Source: Peptoniphilus grossensis ph5 (lineage in GTDB: Bacteria > Bacillota > Clostridia > Tissierellales > Peptoniphilaceae). Taken from it: a DNA stretch of 37,417 bases. Shown here one piece after another: positions 6,765-13,615 of the stretch (its first letter is position 1; the number at the start of each line of letters is the position of its first letter). The notes beneath the pieces are model-generated. The model was not told the origin of the DNA and searched no databases. It was given only the letters and a program-made list of their open reading frames with translations. Position numbers and translations under genes: made by a program. The stretch lies in NCBI RefSeq assembly GCF_000311825.1, contig NZ_HE978569.1:41108-78524 (forward strand), read 5' to 3'.

Positions 6765-7313
6765 AGGAGGGGGCATAGGGGGCGGCAATGCCCCCGCTTG
6801 TGCCTGGTGGTACTACCCCCTCCTTTGACCTCCCCCACACCCCCGTGCCCTGGCAGGGGCCTTTCCTTTACTTCCCATAAGCGGTCGTCAGCCTAAAGAA
6901 AAGAGGTTAACACAAATTTTTCAAGAAAAATTTGTGAACTGACCTACCAAGAATTTGCTTCGCAAATTGGGTTAGGTCATGTCAACTCGCTCGCTTAAAG
7001 TTTTGCATTCAAAAAATTATCTGCTTAAAATAGTAGACTTTTATTCTCTTCTAATTTTTTGATCGCGACCTTCGCGCGAACCTAATCAACTCAAAGTTCG
7101 CTTCACTCCTTTTCTTTGTTAGGGTTCTGCGGTTGAGCGAATGAATTTGCTTCGCAAATTTCAATCGCTCATTCACAGTTGAATTTTTTAACGGCTTCCT
7201 CCCTTTATGGGATCACTTGATAAGTTTACGGTTTTTGCCAAGATGTTTTCCTTATAACATAATAAAGCTGGGCACTCTTGCCAAGTTAACTATTAACCTT
7301 AGAGATGTTTTGG
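6765..7313. repeat. Dispersed intergenic repeat, copy A
   Basis: Bases 6849-7313 match 13095-13534 at high identity (by eye around 85-90% in the best blocks), starting CCTGGCAGGGGCCTTTCCTT and ending near CTTAGAGA. Copy A has an extra module of about 90 bases (6897-6985) missing from copy B. Part of that module recurs inverted at 10245-10326. Hairpins are frequent: 6768-6796, 6912-6937 (CACAAATTTTTC/GAAAAATTTGTG), 6941-6978 and 7133-7172. No protein is encoded on either strand. The block fills the DNA between the orphan antitoxin and the truncated XRE gene. Confidence 0.8.
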
Positions 7314-7347
7314 GATAGAGTCTATTTATAAAGGTAAGGTGTTTTTT

Positions 7348-7503
7348 ATGAGAACTTACGCTGTTTATAAGAAAGAAATTCTGGAAAATGATGATATCAG
7401 GGCTGAATATGATGCCCTCGAGGATGAATATAAGATAATAGAAGAAAAAATCGAATTTAAGCAAAATAATGAGGATTTTCTACACAAAATCGACAAAAAA
7501 TAA
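7348..7503 (+). pseudogene. Truncated XRE/HigA-type antitoxin N-terminus
   Basis: A 51-codon frame begins MRTYAVYKKEILENDDIRAE, continues YDALEDEYKIIEEKIEFK, then stops. The pattern (…F/IRAEYDALE.E..II..I…) is the N-terminal linker found in many XRE-family type II antitoxins, where a helix-turn-helix of about 55 residues should follow; here it is missing and a terminator hairpin comes next. An AAGGTG site precedes the ATG, so it may still be translated. It directly abuts the dispersed repeat, which may have replaced the rest of the locus. It could instead be a complete small protein; the family link rests on a short motif. Confidence 0.55.
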
Positions 7504-7524
7504 TTTTTAAAATAATTTGAGAAA

Positions 7525-7575
7525 CAAAAAAGCTAGGCTTTTGTTTTCATTTACGAAAACAGCCTAGCTTTTTTT
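7525..7575. terminator. Bidirectional terminator
   Basis: AAAAAAGCTAGGCT and AGCCTAGCTTTTTT form a long stem with A and T tracts on both sides. It serves the truncated XRE gene on the plus strand and the acidic-protein gene on the minus strand. Confidence 0.9.
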
Positions 7576-7789
7576 ATTTTGCAAGCTCTTTAAAGGCTTT
7601 ATCATACTTTTCCATAATCTCATCTGCTACTTTGTCTAAGTTTTTATATGCTTCTTCTGATTTTTCTTCAATTGTGTCAGGTCCATCAGCCAACTCTTTA
7701 AATGCGTCTATGTGATCTTCAACAAATTTTTTAGCTTCTTCAAAGAGTTTTTCTTCTTCTTTATTAATTTTTAATTTTTCTTTATCCAT
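7574..7789 (-). CDS. Small acidic helical protein
   Basis: The 71-residue product (MDKEKLKINKEEEKLFEEAK ... YDKAFKELAK) is almost entirely charged and predicted helical, with no signal peptide or membrane segment. I do not recognise it. GAGGTG precedes the ATG. It starts 30 bases after the Fic gene stop on the same strand and ends at a strong terminator, so it is probably the last gene of the AlbA_2-Fic operon. Small acidic partners of Fic enzymes exist in other systems (antitoxin-like proteins), but this Fic carries its own inhibitory motif, so that role is speculative. Confidence 0.75.
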   Translation of the reverse strand: MDKEKLKINKEEEKLFEEAKKFVEDHIDAFKELADGPDTIEEKSEEAYKNLDKVADEIMEKYDKAFKELAK

Positions 7790-7819
7790 ATAACACCTCG
7801 AATAAGAAAGACACTCATT

Positions 7820-8545
7820 CTAACTTTGATACTCTTCTATGATACTCAACTCGTAGTCCTCTACAAGTTCTTGGAATTTTTCGAGCCTTCCTTCTTTTCC
7901 GTACTGATCTAAGGCTTCATAATATATAGGTCTTTCTTTTGCTTCTATTATTATTGGCAGAAATTCATTTTTCATTAGGACATAATTTAAAAGTAGTCTT
8001 GCGCACCTTCCGTTGCCATCTTGGAAAGGATGGATGCGTATAAATTCTGCGTGCACCCAGGCTGCCAGTTGTACCGGATGGATCCTGCCCTTCTTCTCAT
8101 TGTAGGAATATATGAAATATTTCATTTCATCGCGGACTTTTCCCCATGATGGTGGGGCAAAACTTGCTCCAGTGATTCGCACATTGCCACTCCTATAAAT
8201 GCCACCAGGAAAAATATTATCCATCAATATTTCGTGAATGTCCTTTATAAGATTCTCGTCAAGGTCATCTTCAGGTGACAAGTGAGCTTTTACATAATCG
8301 AAAGCTTTGTGATGGTTGACAACTTCATAAATTTCCCTCAAACTCTTGCCACCAACGGAAATGTGATCCACAAGCAAGGTCTTTACCTCATATATTGATA
8401 GAGTGTTTCCTTCGATTTTTGTGGACTCGTGAGAAAATCTAATTGCAAAATCTTCTTCAAACTTTTTAAGAATTTCTGGTAATATATCCTTTTTATTAAT
8501 ATTAAATTTTCGAATAGCCTCATCAATTTGCTTTAACTTATCCAT
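7820..8545 (-). CDS. Fic family protein (AMP-transferase) with N-terminal inhibitory motif
   Basis: The 241-residue protein carries the complete Fic active-site motif HPFQDGNGR (residues 172-180), where His172 is the catalytic base and the downstream residues bind the nucleotide phosphates. Fic enzymes usually transfer AMP from ATP to hydroxyl side chains of target proteins. Near the N-terminus S41-T-K-I-E45-G46-N47 matches the (S/T)xxxE(G/N) inhibitory helix of class II Fic proteins, so activity should be auto-restrained. The preceding SHE and the flap region (GGIYRSGNVRITGASFAPPS) are also typical. AAGGAG lies 8 bases before the ATG. It starts 12 bases after the AlbA_2 gene and is very probably co-transcribed with it. 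The target is unknown. Confidence 0.93.
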   Translation of the reverse strand: MDKLKQIDEAIRKFNINKKDILPEILKKFEEDFAIRFSHESTKIEGNTLSIYEVKTLLVDHISVGGKSLREIYEVVNHHKAFDYVKAHLSPEDDLDENLIKDIHEILMDNIFPGGIYRSGNVRITGASFAPPSWGKVRDEMKYFIYSYNEKKGRIHPVQLAAWVHAEFIRIHPFQDGNGRCARLLLNYVLMKNEFLPIIIEAKERPIYYEALDQYGKEGRLEKFQELVEDYELSIIEEYQS

Positions 8546-8557
8546 GTAAAGCGCTCC

Positions 8558-10027
8558 TTAGTATTTATTTACTTTCCAGTAGCCATCTTTAGCACTGCCC
8601 ACATACTCTATTATTTTTTCATCTGTAAGAACTTTTAAATCTCTTTCAATAGTTCTATTGGTTACATTAAATTGTTTAGATAAATCATAGGCTGTAATTT
8701 TAGGGTTGTCCTTTATTATATCGAGAATTTTTTCACGCCTTTCATCCGGTTTTGATTTTTGACCGACATTTTGACCGACATTTTGACCGACATTTTGACC
8801 GACATTTTGAGTATCATTTTGAGTATCATTTTGGGTATCATTTTGACCCTCATTTTGGGTATCATTTTGGATGTCATAATTTAGGTTTCTTAAAATTGTG
8901 GTAAAAGAGCTTTCGGTAGATCTAAATTCTGGCTTTAATTCTTCCCTATAATATTCTTCTTTTTTATAGGCTTCTATAATTTTTCTAAGTCCAGATCCTC
9001 GTCTTTCCATTAAATTCATTCTGGCAAATACATCTGCTAGAATTGGATTTCTTCTTGTGGAAGATACGTTTAATGGATTTAGATCTTGGACAAAAGTTCC
9101 GTCGTACATACCTCCAGGAGAATATATTTCTAACCTATCGTCATAGATATCTACATGGACTTCACTGCCAATTACTGAATAGTCTCTGTGGATTAGGGCA
9201 TTGACTAAGGCTTCTTGTACTGCTCTTTCGGGGTATTCTGGATATTCTATTCTATAAACCGGTCCTTTCTTCCACATCTTTTTTGTGTTTCTTTTTACAA
9301 AGTCCAAACTTGCTTTTAAAAGATAAATTATATTTCCTTCAAATTCAGCATCGTCAAGAGCATCAATTCTCCCACTGGCTTTGGTTAGTCCATTCCACCT
9401 AGTGCAAAACACTCTTGATTGATAAACTTGATAGTCATCTGCAAAGAGTGCTCCTGCTATGGTTAGGTTTCCTTCATCATTTACAAGTCCAAAGGATATT
9501 AAATCTTTATCTTCAAATTCTTTTTCTGTCCTCTTTTTATATTCTATGCTAAGCTCTTTAAAAGTTACATCTTCTAATCTTTTCTTTGACTCAAGTAAAT
9601 CATAACTAATATGTTCACCCTTTAGTGATAAGTTAAATAAGTCTATTCTATTGGCAGAGACACTCTGATTTCCTACTCTCTTGTAGGCTGTTCTTGAACC
9701 ACCATCTGCTACAAAATATGGAGTGTTTTTACCTGCAAAGATTGTTAAAATTAAAATTATTTTTTCATCTATCTCTTGTATCTCAATATCAAATTCTGGA
9801 TTCGGATCCATTTTTGTTTTTATGATTTCAGAAATATTCTCGGAAGTCTCTTTGTAGTCACTAAGTCCAAGAATTGTATTATCATCTTTTACTCCAAATA
9901 TTAGTCTTCCACCTCGTCCATTTGCAAAGGCTGATACGGATTTTAACCAAGACTTAGGTTTGTTTATTTCTAATTTTTCTTTTTTGTCATATAGATTTGT
10001 TTCTCCAAGATAATCTTTTAAGTTCAA
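8558..10027 (-). CDS. AlbA_2/Schlafen-type ATP-binding transcriptional regulator with repeat linker
   Basis: The product is 489 residues from a TTG start (10027), which sits 6 bases after AGGAGG; an in-frame TTG seven codons upstream would swallow that site. Residues ~10-125 form an AlbA_2 DNA-binding domain (VSAFANGRGGRLIFGVKDDN). A GHKL-like ATP-binding region follows (VQEALVNALIHRDYS; IYSPGGM; RRGSGLRKI). Residues 387-424 are an Asn/Gln-rich linker of four-residue repeats (DTQN, EGQN, VGQN), and the C-terminus is a DeoR/HTH_11-like winged helix (AYDLSKQFNVTNRTIERDLK). This is a known family of putative regulators. It heads the operon with Fic and the acidic protein. TATAAT-like elements lie at about 10055-10066, without a convincing -35. 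Confidence 0.88.
   Translation of the reverse strand: MNLKDYLGETNLYDKKEKLEINKPKSWLKSVSAFANGRGGRLIFGVKDDNTILGLSDYKETSENISEIIKTKMDPNPEFDIEIQEIDEKIILILTIFAGKNTPYFVADGGSRTAYKRVGNQSVSANRIDLFNLSLKGEHISYDLLESKKRLEDVTFKELSIEYKKRTEKEFEDKDLISFGLVNDEGNLTIAGALFADDYQVYQSRVFCTRWNGLTKASGRIDALDDAEFEGNIIYLLKASLDFVKRNTKKMWKKGPVYRIEYPEYPERAVQEALVNALIHRDYSVIGSEVHVDIYDDRLEIYSPGGMYDGTFVQDLNPLNVSSTRRNPILADVFARMNLMERRGSGLRKIIEAYKKEEYYREELKPEFRSTESSFTTILRNLNYDIQNDTQNEGQNDTQNDTQNDTQNVGQNVGQNVGQNVGQKSKPDERREKILDIIKDNPKITAYDLSKQFNVTNRTIERDLKVLTDEKIIEYVGSAKDGYWKVNKY
8761..8880 (-). repeat. Coding 12-bp tandem repeat (10 units)
   Basis: Ten 12-base units, read on the plus strand as GACCGACATTTT x4, GAGTATCATTTT x2, then variants GGGTATCATTTT and GACCCTCATTTT, encode the four-residue linker repeats of the AlbA_2 protein. 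Unit number can change in steps of four residues without loss of frame. The same unit forms a longer array at 10565-10768. Confidence 0.92.
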
Positions 10028-10079
10028 AGTATCCCTCCTCTCTTTCAAATATTATATTTAATTATACTTTATTCTAAAA

Positions 10080-10564
10080 CATTGCAACGGTCAATAGTTA
10101 ACTCAGCAACAATGCCCTCTTTGTTAATGTGTTGTAAGGAAAACACCTTTTGCAAATATAGTAAACTTGTTGGAGTGTATCTAATAAGCAAAAAAATCGG
10201 TTATGCGTTAAAAATTTTCAACTGTTTGAGCTCGCGAAGCGAGTGAGTTGACATGACCTAACCCAATTTGCGAAGCAAATTGTTGGTAGGTCAGTTCACA
10301 AATTTTTCTTGAAAAATTTGTGTTAACATATTTCAAAAAGCATGACCGATTTTTTTGGACTTCCAGTGCGTGGGGTGAAAGGGGTGGTTTGGAGGGGTAC
10401 CACCAGGCACAAGCAAGGGGCAATATCTGTTTACACTTGTTTGAAATCGTGAGCCCCCTTGTGCCCGAATGGGTATAAGCCCCTCCAATATTTAAAAAGA
10501 AACTTTATAATAAAAAACTTTTATTTTGCTTTTCCAAAAGCTAAGCTTTTAAAATTTTATTTTT
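10080..10564. other. Non-coding region with inverted and direct repeat modules
   Basis: No credible gene is present. A minus-strand frame at 10208-10423 runs through repeat DNA and has no ribosome binding site. Bases 10245-10326 are an inverted copy of 6906-6988. Bases 10395-10425 are an inverted copy of the GGTACTACCACCAGGCACAAG-like block near 6790-6815. Bases 10445-10503 are a direct copy of 130-186. The region looks like a mosaic of the same modules that make up the dispersed repeats elsewhere. Confidence 0.65.
10245..10326 (-). repeat. Inverted copy of the repeat module at 6906-6988
   Basis: Almost base-for-base the reverse complement of 6906-6988, including the hairpins CACAAATTTTTC/GAAAAATTTGTG and AATTTGC-TTC-GCAAATT inside GACCTA...TAGGTC. 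Only one or two differences were seen by eye. Confidence 0.85.
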
Positions 10565-10768
10565 GACCGACATTTTGACCAACATTTTAGGTGTCATTTT
10601 GACCCTCACTTTGACCCTCATTTTGACCGTCATTTTGACTATCATTTTGACCGACATTTTGAGTATCATTTTGAGTGTCATTTTGAGTATCATTTTGAAT
10701 ACCAATTAGAGTACCATTTTGACCCTCATTTTTACCCTCACTTTTTGGTGACATTTTGGGTGACATTT
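10565..10768 (-). repeat. Orphan 17-unit 12-bp tandem array related to the AlbA_2 linker
   Basis: Seventeen consecutive 12-base units (GACCGACATTTT, GACCCTCATTTT, GAGTATCATTTT and variants) with no length change between units. Read on the minus strand they encode QNDT/QNEG/QNVG-type repeats like those of the AlbA_2 gene, from an ATG near 10766 to a TAA in the third-last unit (near 10589). There is no ribosome binding site, and a TAA lies directly before that ATG. It is therefore probably a relic or duplicated fragment, not a gene. Confidence 0.8.
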
Positions 10769-10852
10769 ATTTAGTCTTTGCTAGTAAATTTCTTTGAATG
10801 ACTCTTGATAAATCAATTAAAACTTTTCTTTTGCTTTTCAAGTGCAATTTTC

Positions 10853-11974
10853 TCACTTCATGAGTTCTATAAATCTTTCTTTTAAAGAAATTTTAGTCTT
10901 TATTCCCAATTCTTCAAATACTTCGTCCAACTTTTCATATAGTTCTAAAAAGTTTTCGTAGGATATGTTGTTGCCCATGTGGCCTATTCTAAATACTTTC
11001 TCGAAGATATTGCCTGCGCCCTTGGATATTAATATGCCCCTCTTTTTTAGGGCTGTAAGTATGTCATCTGCTATGAAGCCTTCTGGCACCATGACTGCTG
11101 TTAGGGTGTTGGATCTTGAGGCCTTGGCGTAGAGTTCGAAGCCTGCTTCTTGGAAAATCTCTCTTGTCACTTCTGCGTATTTTTTGTGAAGGGCAATGGA
11201 GTCCTTGGCAAAGAGCTTGTCTAGGGCAAGGTCTAGGGCATAGGTCAAGTTCTCGTTCATTGTGTATGGGAAGGCAAAGCCGTCGGAATAGTCGTAGTAG
11301 TTTAGGAAGTTCATATAATATGATGGAACTGGTTTTTTTCTGTTGGCGATGGCTTCTTTTGCCCTGTCTGATATTGTAACCATAGTTAGTCCTGTTGGCG
11401 CTGAAATACATTTTTGGCTGCCACCAAGGGCTATGTCAACTTTGTAATCGTCAAAGTCAAATTCTTCTCCGCCCATGCCTGATACTGTGTCCACTACTGT
11501 GAGGATGCCGTAGGAGTTAAGCAAGTTGCAAATGCTCTTTACATCGTTAGTGATGCCTGATGGTGTCTCGCAGTGGACCATAGTTGCTACTTTAAAGTCG
11601 TGGTCTTTTTCTAGGAAGGCTTTTAGTTTTTCTAGGTCGAAGCCGCGTCTGAAATCGTCTTCGTAGATTAGTGGCTCGCCGTCGTAAAATTTTACGAAGT
11701 CGGCAAAGCCTGCGCCGAAGACTCCGTTATTTAAGACAAGGACTCTGTCCCCTTTCTCCACTAGGTTTATGATTGCTGCTTCTAGTCCAATCATGCCTTC
11801 GCCAAGCATGAGGATAGTCGTGGCTTCTGTCTTTAAGAGTTTGGAGATTTTTTTCTCCACTCTTCTATGTATTTTTTCGTATTCTGGATCGATGTCTGGG
11901 TTTGTGAGAGTTTTTCCCATTAATGCCATTACTTCGTCGTCAATTGATGTTGGTCCTGCACATAAGATTTTCAT
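10853..11974 (-). CDS. Class V aminotransferase (alanine/serine-glyoxylate type)
   Basis: This 373-residue PLP enzyme transfers an amino group, probably between alanine or serine and glyoxylate/pyruvate. Fold-type I features are visible: the N-terminal AGPTSIDDEVM, D162 (LTVVDTVSGMGG), which should pair with the PLP ring nitrogen, and Schiff-base lysine K188 in GGSQKCISAPTG. The length and the GPT/PLP motifs match the AGAT/SPT/PucG subfamily more than cysteine desulfurases, which have longer active-site loops. AAAGGAGAG precedes the ATG by 8 bases. Minus-strand TTGTTT-N16-TATAAT just upstream (about 12009-12036) is a possible promoter. It stands alone, so its pathway (glycine/serine/alanine interconversion) cannot be settled from context. 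Confidence 0.87.
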   Translation of the reverse strand: MKILCAGPTSIDDEVMALMGKTLTNPDIDPEYEKIHRRVEKKISKLLKTEATTILMLGEGMIGLEAAIINLVEKGDRVLVLNNGVFGAGFADFVKFYDGEPLIYEDDFRRGFDLEKLKAFLEKDHDFKVATMVHCETPSGITNDVKSICNLLNSYGILTVVDTVSGMGGEEFDFDDYKVDIALGGSQKCISAPTGLTMVTISDRAKEAIANRKKPVPSYYMNFLNYYDYSDGFAFPYTMNENLTYALDLALDKLFAKDSIALHKKYAEVTREIFQEAGFELYAKASRSNTLTAVMVPEGFIADDILTALKKRGILISKGAGNIFEKVFRIGHMGNNISYENFLELYEKLDEVFEELGIKTKISLKERFIELMK

Positions 11975-12022
11975 TTTTCTTTCTCTCCTTTATGTCTTTT
12001 GATTAAATTATATTATATGGGG

Positions 12023-12062
12023 ACAAAAAAACAAGCTGCCTTTTGACAGCCTGCTTTGGTTT
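12023..12062 (-). terminator. Probable terminator after ribU
   Basis: Minus-strand AGGCTG, loop, CAGCTTG followed by seven T residues, 33 bases downstream of the ribU stop. The T tract overlaps the putative promoter of the aminotransferase gene. Confidence 0.65.
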
Positions 12063-12094
12063 TGTTTTTATTTTCCTTTAGTTTTTCCACACTT

Positions 12095-12700
12095 TTAGTT
12101 TTTAAATAGTGGACTAATTTTTTTGTAGACTAGCATCATGACTGCTGATGTTGTGAAGCCTTTTATTAGGTTAAAGGGTAGAACTGAATAGATCATCATA
12201 GTGAAAAGTCCTGTGATTTTTGGTGTGATGGCAGATCCCATGGCTATTATTGCCTCCATTGGCATTACTTTGCCGTAAAGTGGAAAGACCACGAAGTAGT
12301 TTGATGTCATGGCAAGGATTGTCATTGCTAATACGCCTACTGTCATTGCAAGGACTGCGCCCTTGTAGGTTCTATGTTTTCTATAGATGTAGCTTGATAC
12401 TAAAGCAAAGGTACTTGATATGATGAAGTTTGATAGTTCGCCAACGCCTGCTGTCATTGTGCCCTTAAAGATTATGTGCATAAGGTTTTTTAGGGCTGCT
12501 ATTATGATGCCATAGACTGGTCCCATTGTGAAGGCGCCCATGAGAACTGGCAAGTCTGATATGTCCAGCTTCATAAAGGGTGGTGCTACAAAGGTTAGTG
12601 GCAATTGGAAGTACATTAGTACAAAGCCAATTACTGATAGCATGGCTACTTTTGTCATGTCTTTTGTTCTTATCATGGTGCTTGTGTTTACTTTATTCAT
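12095..12700 (-). CDS. ribU: Riboflavin ECF transporter S component RibU
   Basis: This 201-residue integral membrane protein has five to six hydrophobic segments. The ECF S-component signature is visible: an N-terminal TKVAMLSVIGFVLMYFQLPL and the RibU-typical FMKLDISDLPVLMGAFTMGP stretch, followed by AALKNLMHIIFKGTMTAGVG. It would bind riboflavin and work with the shared EcfA/A'/T module encoded elsewhere. Assignment to riboflavin is strongly supported by the FMN riboswitch directly upstream. AGGAGG precedes the ATG. It appears to be transcribed alone. Confidence 0.94.
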   Translation of the reverse strand: MNKVNTSTMIRTKDMTKVAMLSVIGFVLMYFQLPLTFVAPPFMKLDISDLPVLMGAFTMGPVYGIIIAALKNLMHIIFKGTMTAGVGELSNFIISSTFALVSSYIYRKHRTYKGAVLAMTVGVLAMTILAMTSNYFVVFPLYGKVMPMEAIIAMGSAITPKITGLFTMMIYSVLPFNLIKGFTTSAVMMLVYKKISPLFKN

Positions 12701-12718
12701 TTTACCTCCTGTTGGGGC

Positions 12719-12866
12719 ATAAAAAAACCCCGAACCTTCGGGGCATGAAAGTTTTAAATCATTCTCTCATCCAGACTTTACTGTCGGTATTGGAATTTCA
12801 CCAATTCGGCTTGCGCTCGCGGACTTTACCGCCGGTTGGGACTTGCACCCTTCCCTGAAGATTTAA
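12719..12866 (-). promoter_or_regulatory. FMN riboswitch (RFN element) with intrinsic terminator
   Basis: Minus-strand sequence from 12864 contains the RFN landmarks: CAGGGAAGGGTGCAAGTCCC, AACCGGCGGTAAAGTCCGCG, GAGCGC, GGTGAAATTCC, ACCGACAGT and CTGGATGAGAGAA (to about 12758). A CCCCGAA-GG-TTCGGGG hairpin with seven T residues follows (12719-12743), then the ribU ribosome binding site. This is the classical Gram-positive arrangement in which FMN binding causes transcription termination and lowers riboflavin uptake. Confidence 0.97.
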
Positions 12867-13030
12867 ATTTTTATTTATTTCTTGCTTTTATTATAACACT
12901 TGTGGTGGGTTTTGCAAGTTTTATTATAGTTGAATTGTAGTGTATTGATGAAGCTTCGCTTTAAGAACAAATAATAAAGGTTTTTTATTTTTTAATATAT
13001 TTTATTTTTTAATTTCTTTTTTAATACTGG
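12867..13030. other. Intergenic AT-rich spacer
   Basis: No gene is visible. Bases 12945-13025 (GATGAAGCTTCGCTTTAAGAAC and a T-rich run) resemble 6298-6365, another sign that the DNA around the dispersed repeats is shared. Confidence 0.5.
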
Positions 13031-13534
13031 AGGGGACTTAGGGCGTTTCGAATCGCCCTTGTCCCCTCCAGACCTCCCCTTAACACCCTAACGACCTGGC
13101 AGGGGCCTTTCCTTTACTTCCCATAAGCGGTCGTCAGCCTAAAATTCAAAACTAGGTCGCTTAAAGTTTTGCATTCAAAAAATTATCTTCTTAAAATAGT
13201 AGACTTTTAGTCTCTTCTATTTTTTTCATCGCGACCGTCGCGCGAACCTAATCAACTCAAAGTTCGCTTCGCTCCTTTTCCTTGTTAGGGTTCTGCGGTT
13301 GAGCGACTGAATTTGCTTCGCAAATGTCAATCGCTCATTCACAGTTGAATTTTTTAACGGCTTCCTCCCTTTATGGGATCACTAGACAAGTCTACGGTTT
13401 TTGCCAAAATATATCTCCCATTACTACTGTCTATCTCTATCATTAGTCTACGACTGTTGCTAAAGGTTTTTTCTCTATTAGATAATAGAGAGCTGGTTTT
13501 GTTGCAAAGTTAATTGTTTACCTTGAGAGCTTTA
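13031..13534. repeat. Dispersed intergenic repeat, copy B
   Basis: Second copy of the block at 6765-7313, in the same orientation. The conserved core begins at 13095 (CCTGGCAGGGGCCTTTCCTT) and runs to about 13534, with an extra CTCTATTA/TAATAGAG hairpin near 13470-13490. The first part carries a different hairpin (GGGGAC..AGGGCG paired with CGCCCT.GTCCCC, 13034-13068). The 90-base module of copy A is absent. No coding potential is seen. Confidence 0.8.
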
Positions 13535-13563
13535 ATTGATTAGTTTTTATTAAAAATTTTAAT

Positions 13564-13610
13564 AAAAAAATCGGCTATTCTTTAAGTTTTTTTGAATAAC
13601 CGATGTTTTT
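13564..13610. terminator. Bidirectional terminator
   Basis: ATCGGCTATTC and GAATAACCGAT (one mismatch) form a stem flanked by A and T tracts, just after the L,D-transpeptidase stop on the minus strand. Confidence 0.85.
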
Positions 13611-13615
13611 TGTTT

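Noticed and set aside
10208-10423. A 71-residue minus-strand frame
   Set aside because: It runs through repeat modules copied elsewhere as non-coding DNA and lacks a ribosome binding site.
10565-10768. CRISPR array
   Set aside because: The 12-base units are contiguous, with no spacers, and match a protein-coding linker repeat; no cas genes are nearby.
10780-10852. A short GTG-started frame after the aminotransferase (ending LLAKTK)
   Set aside because: No family resemblance and no ribosome binding site; too short to support.
11064-11411. Arg/Ser-rich frame inside the aminotransferase gene
   Set aside because: Shadow frame of a gene with clear PLP motifs; no independent start signals.
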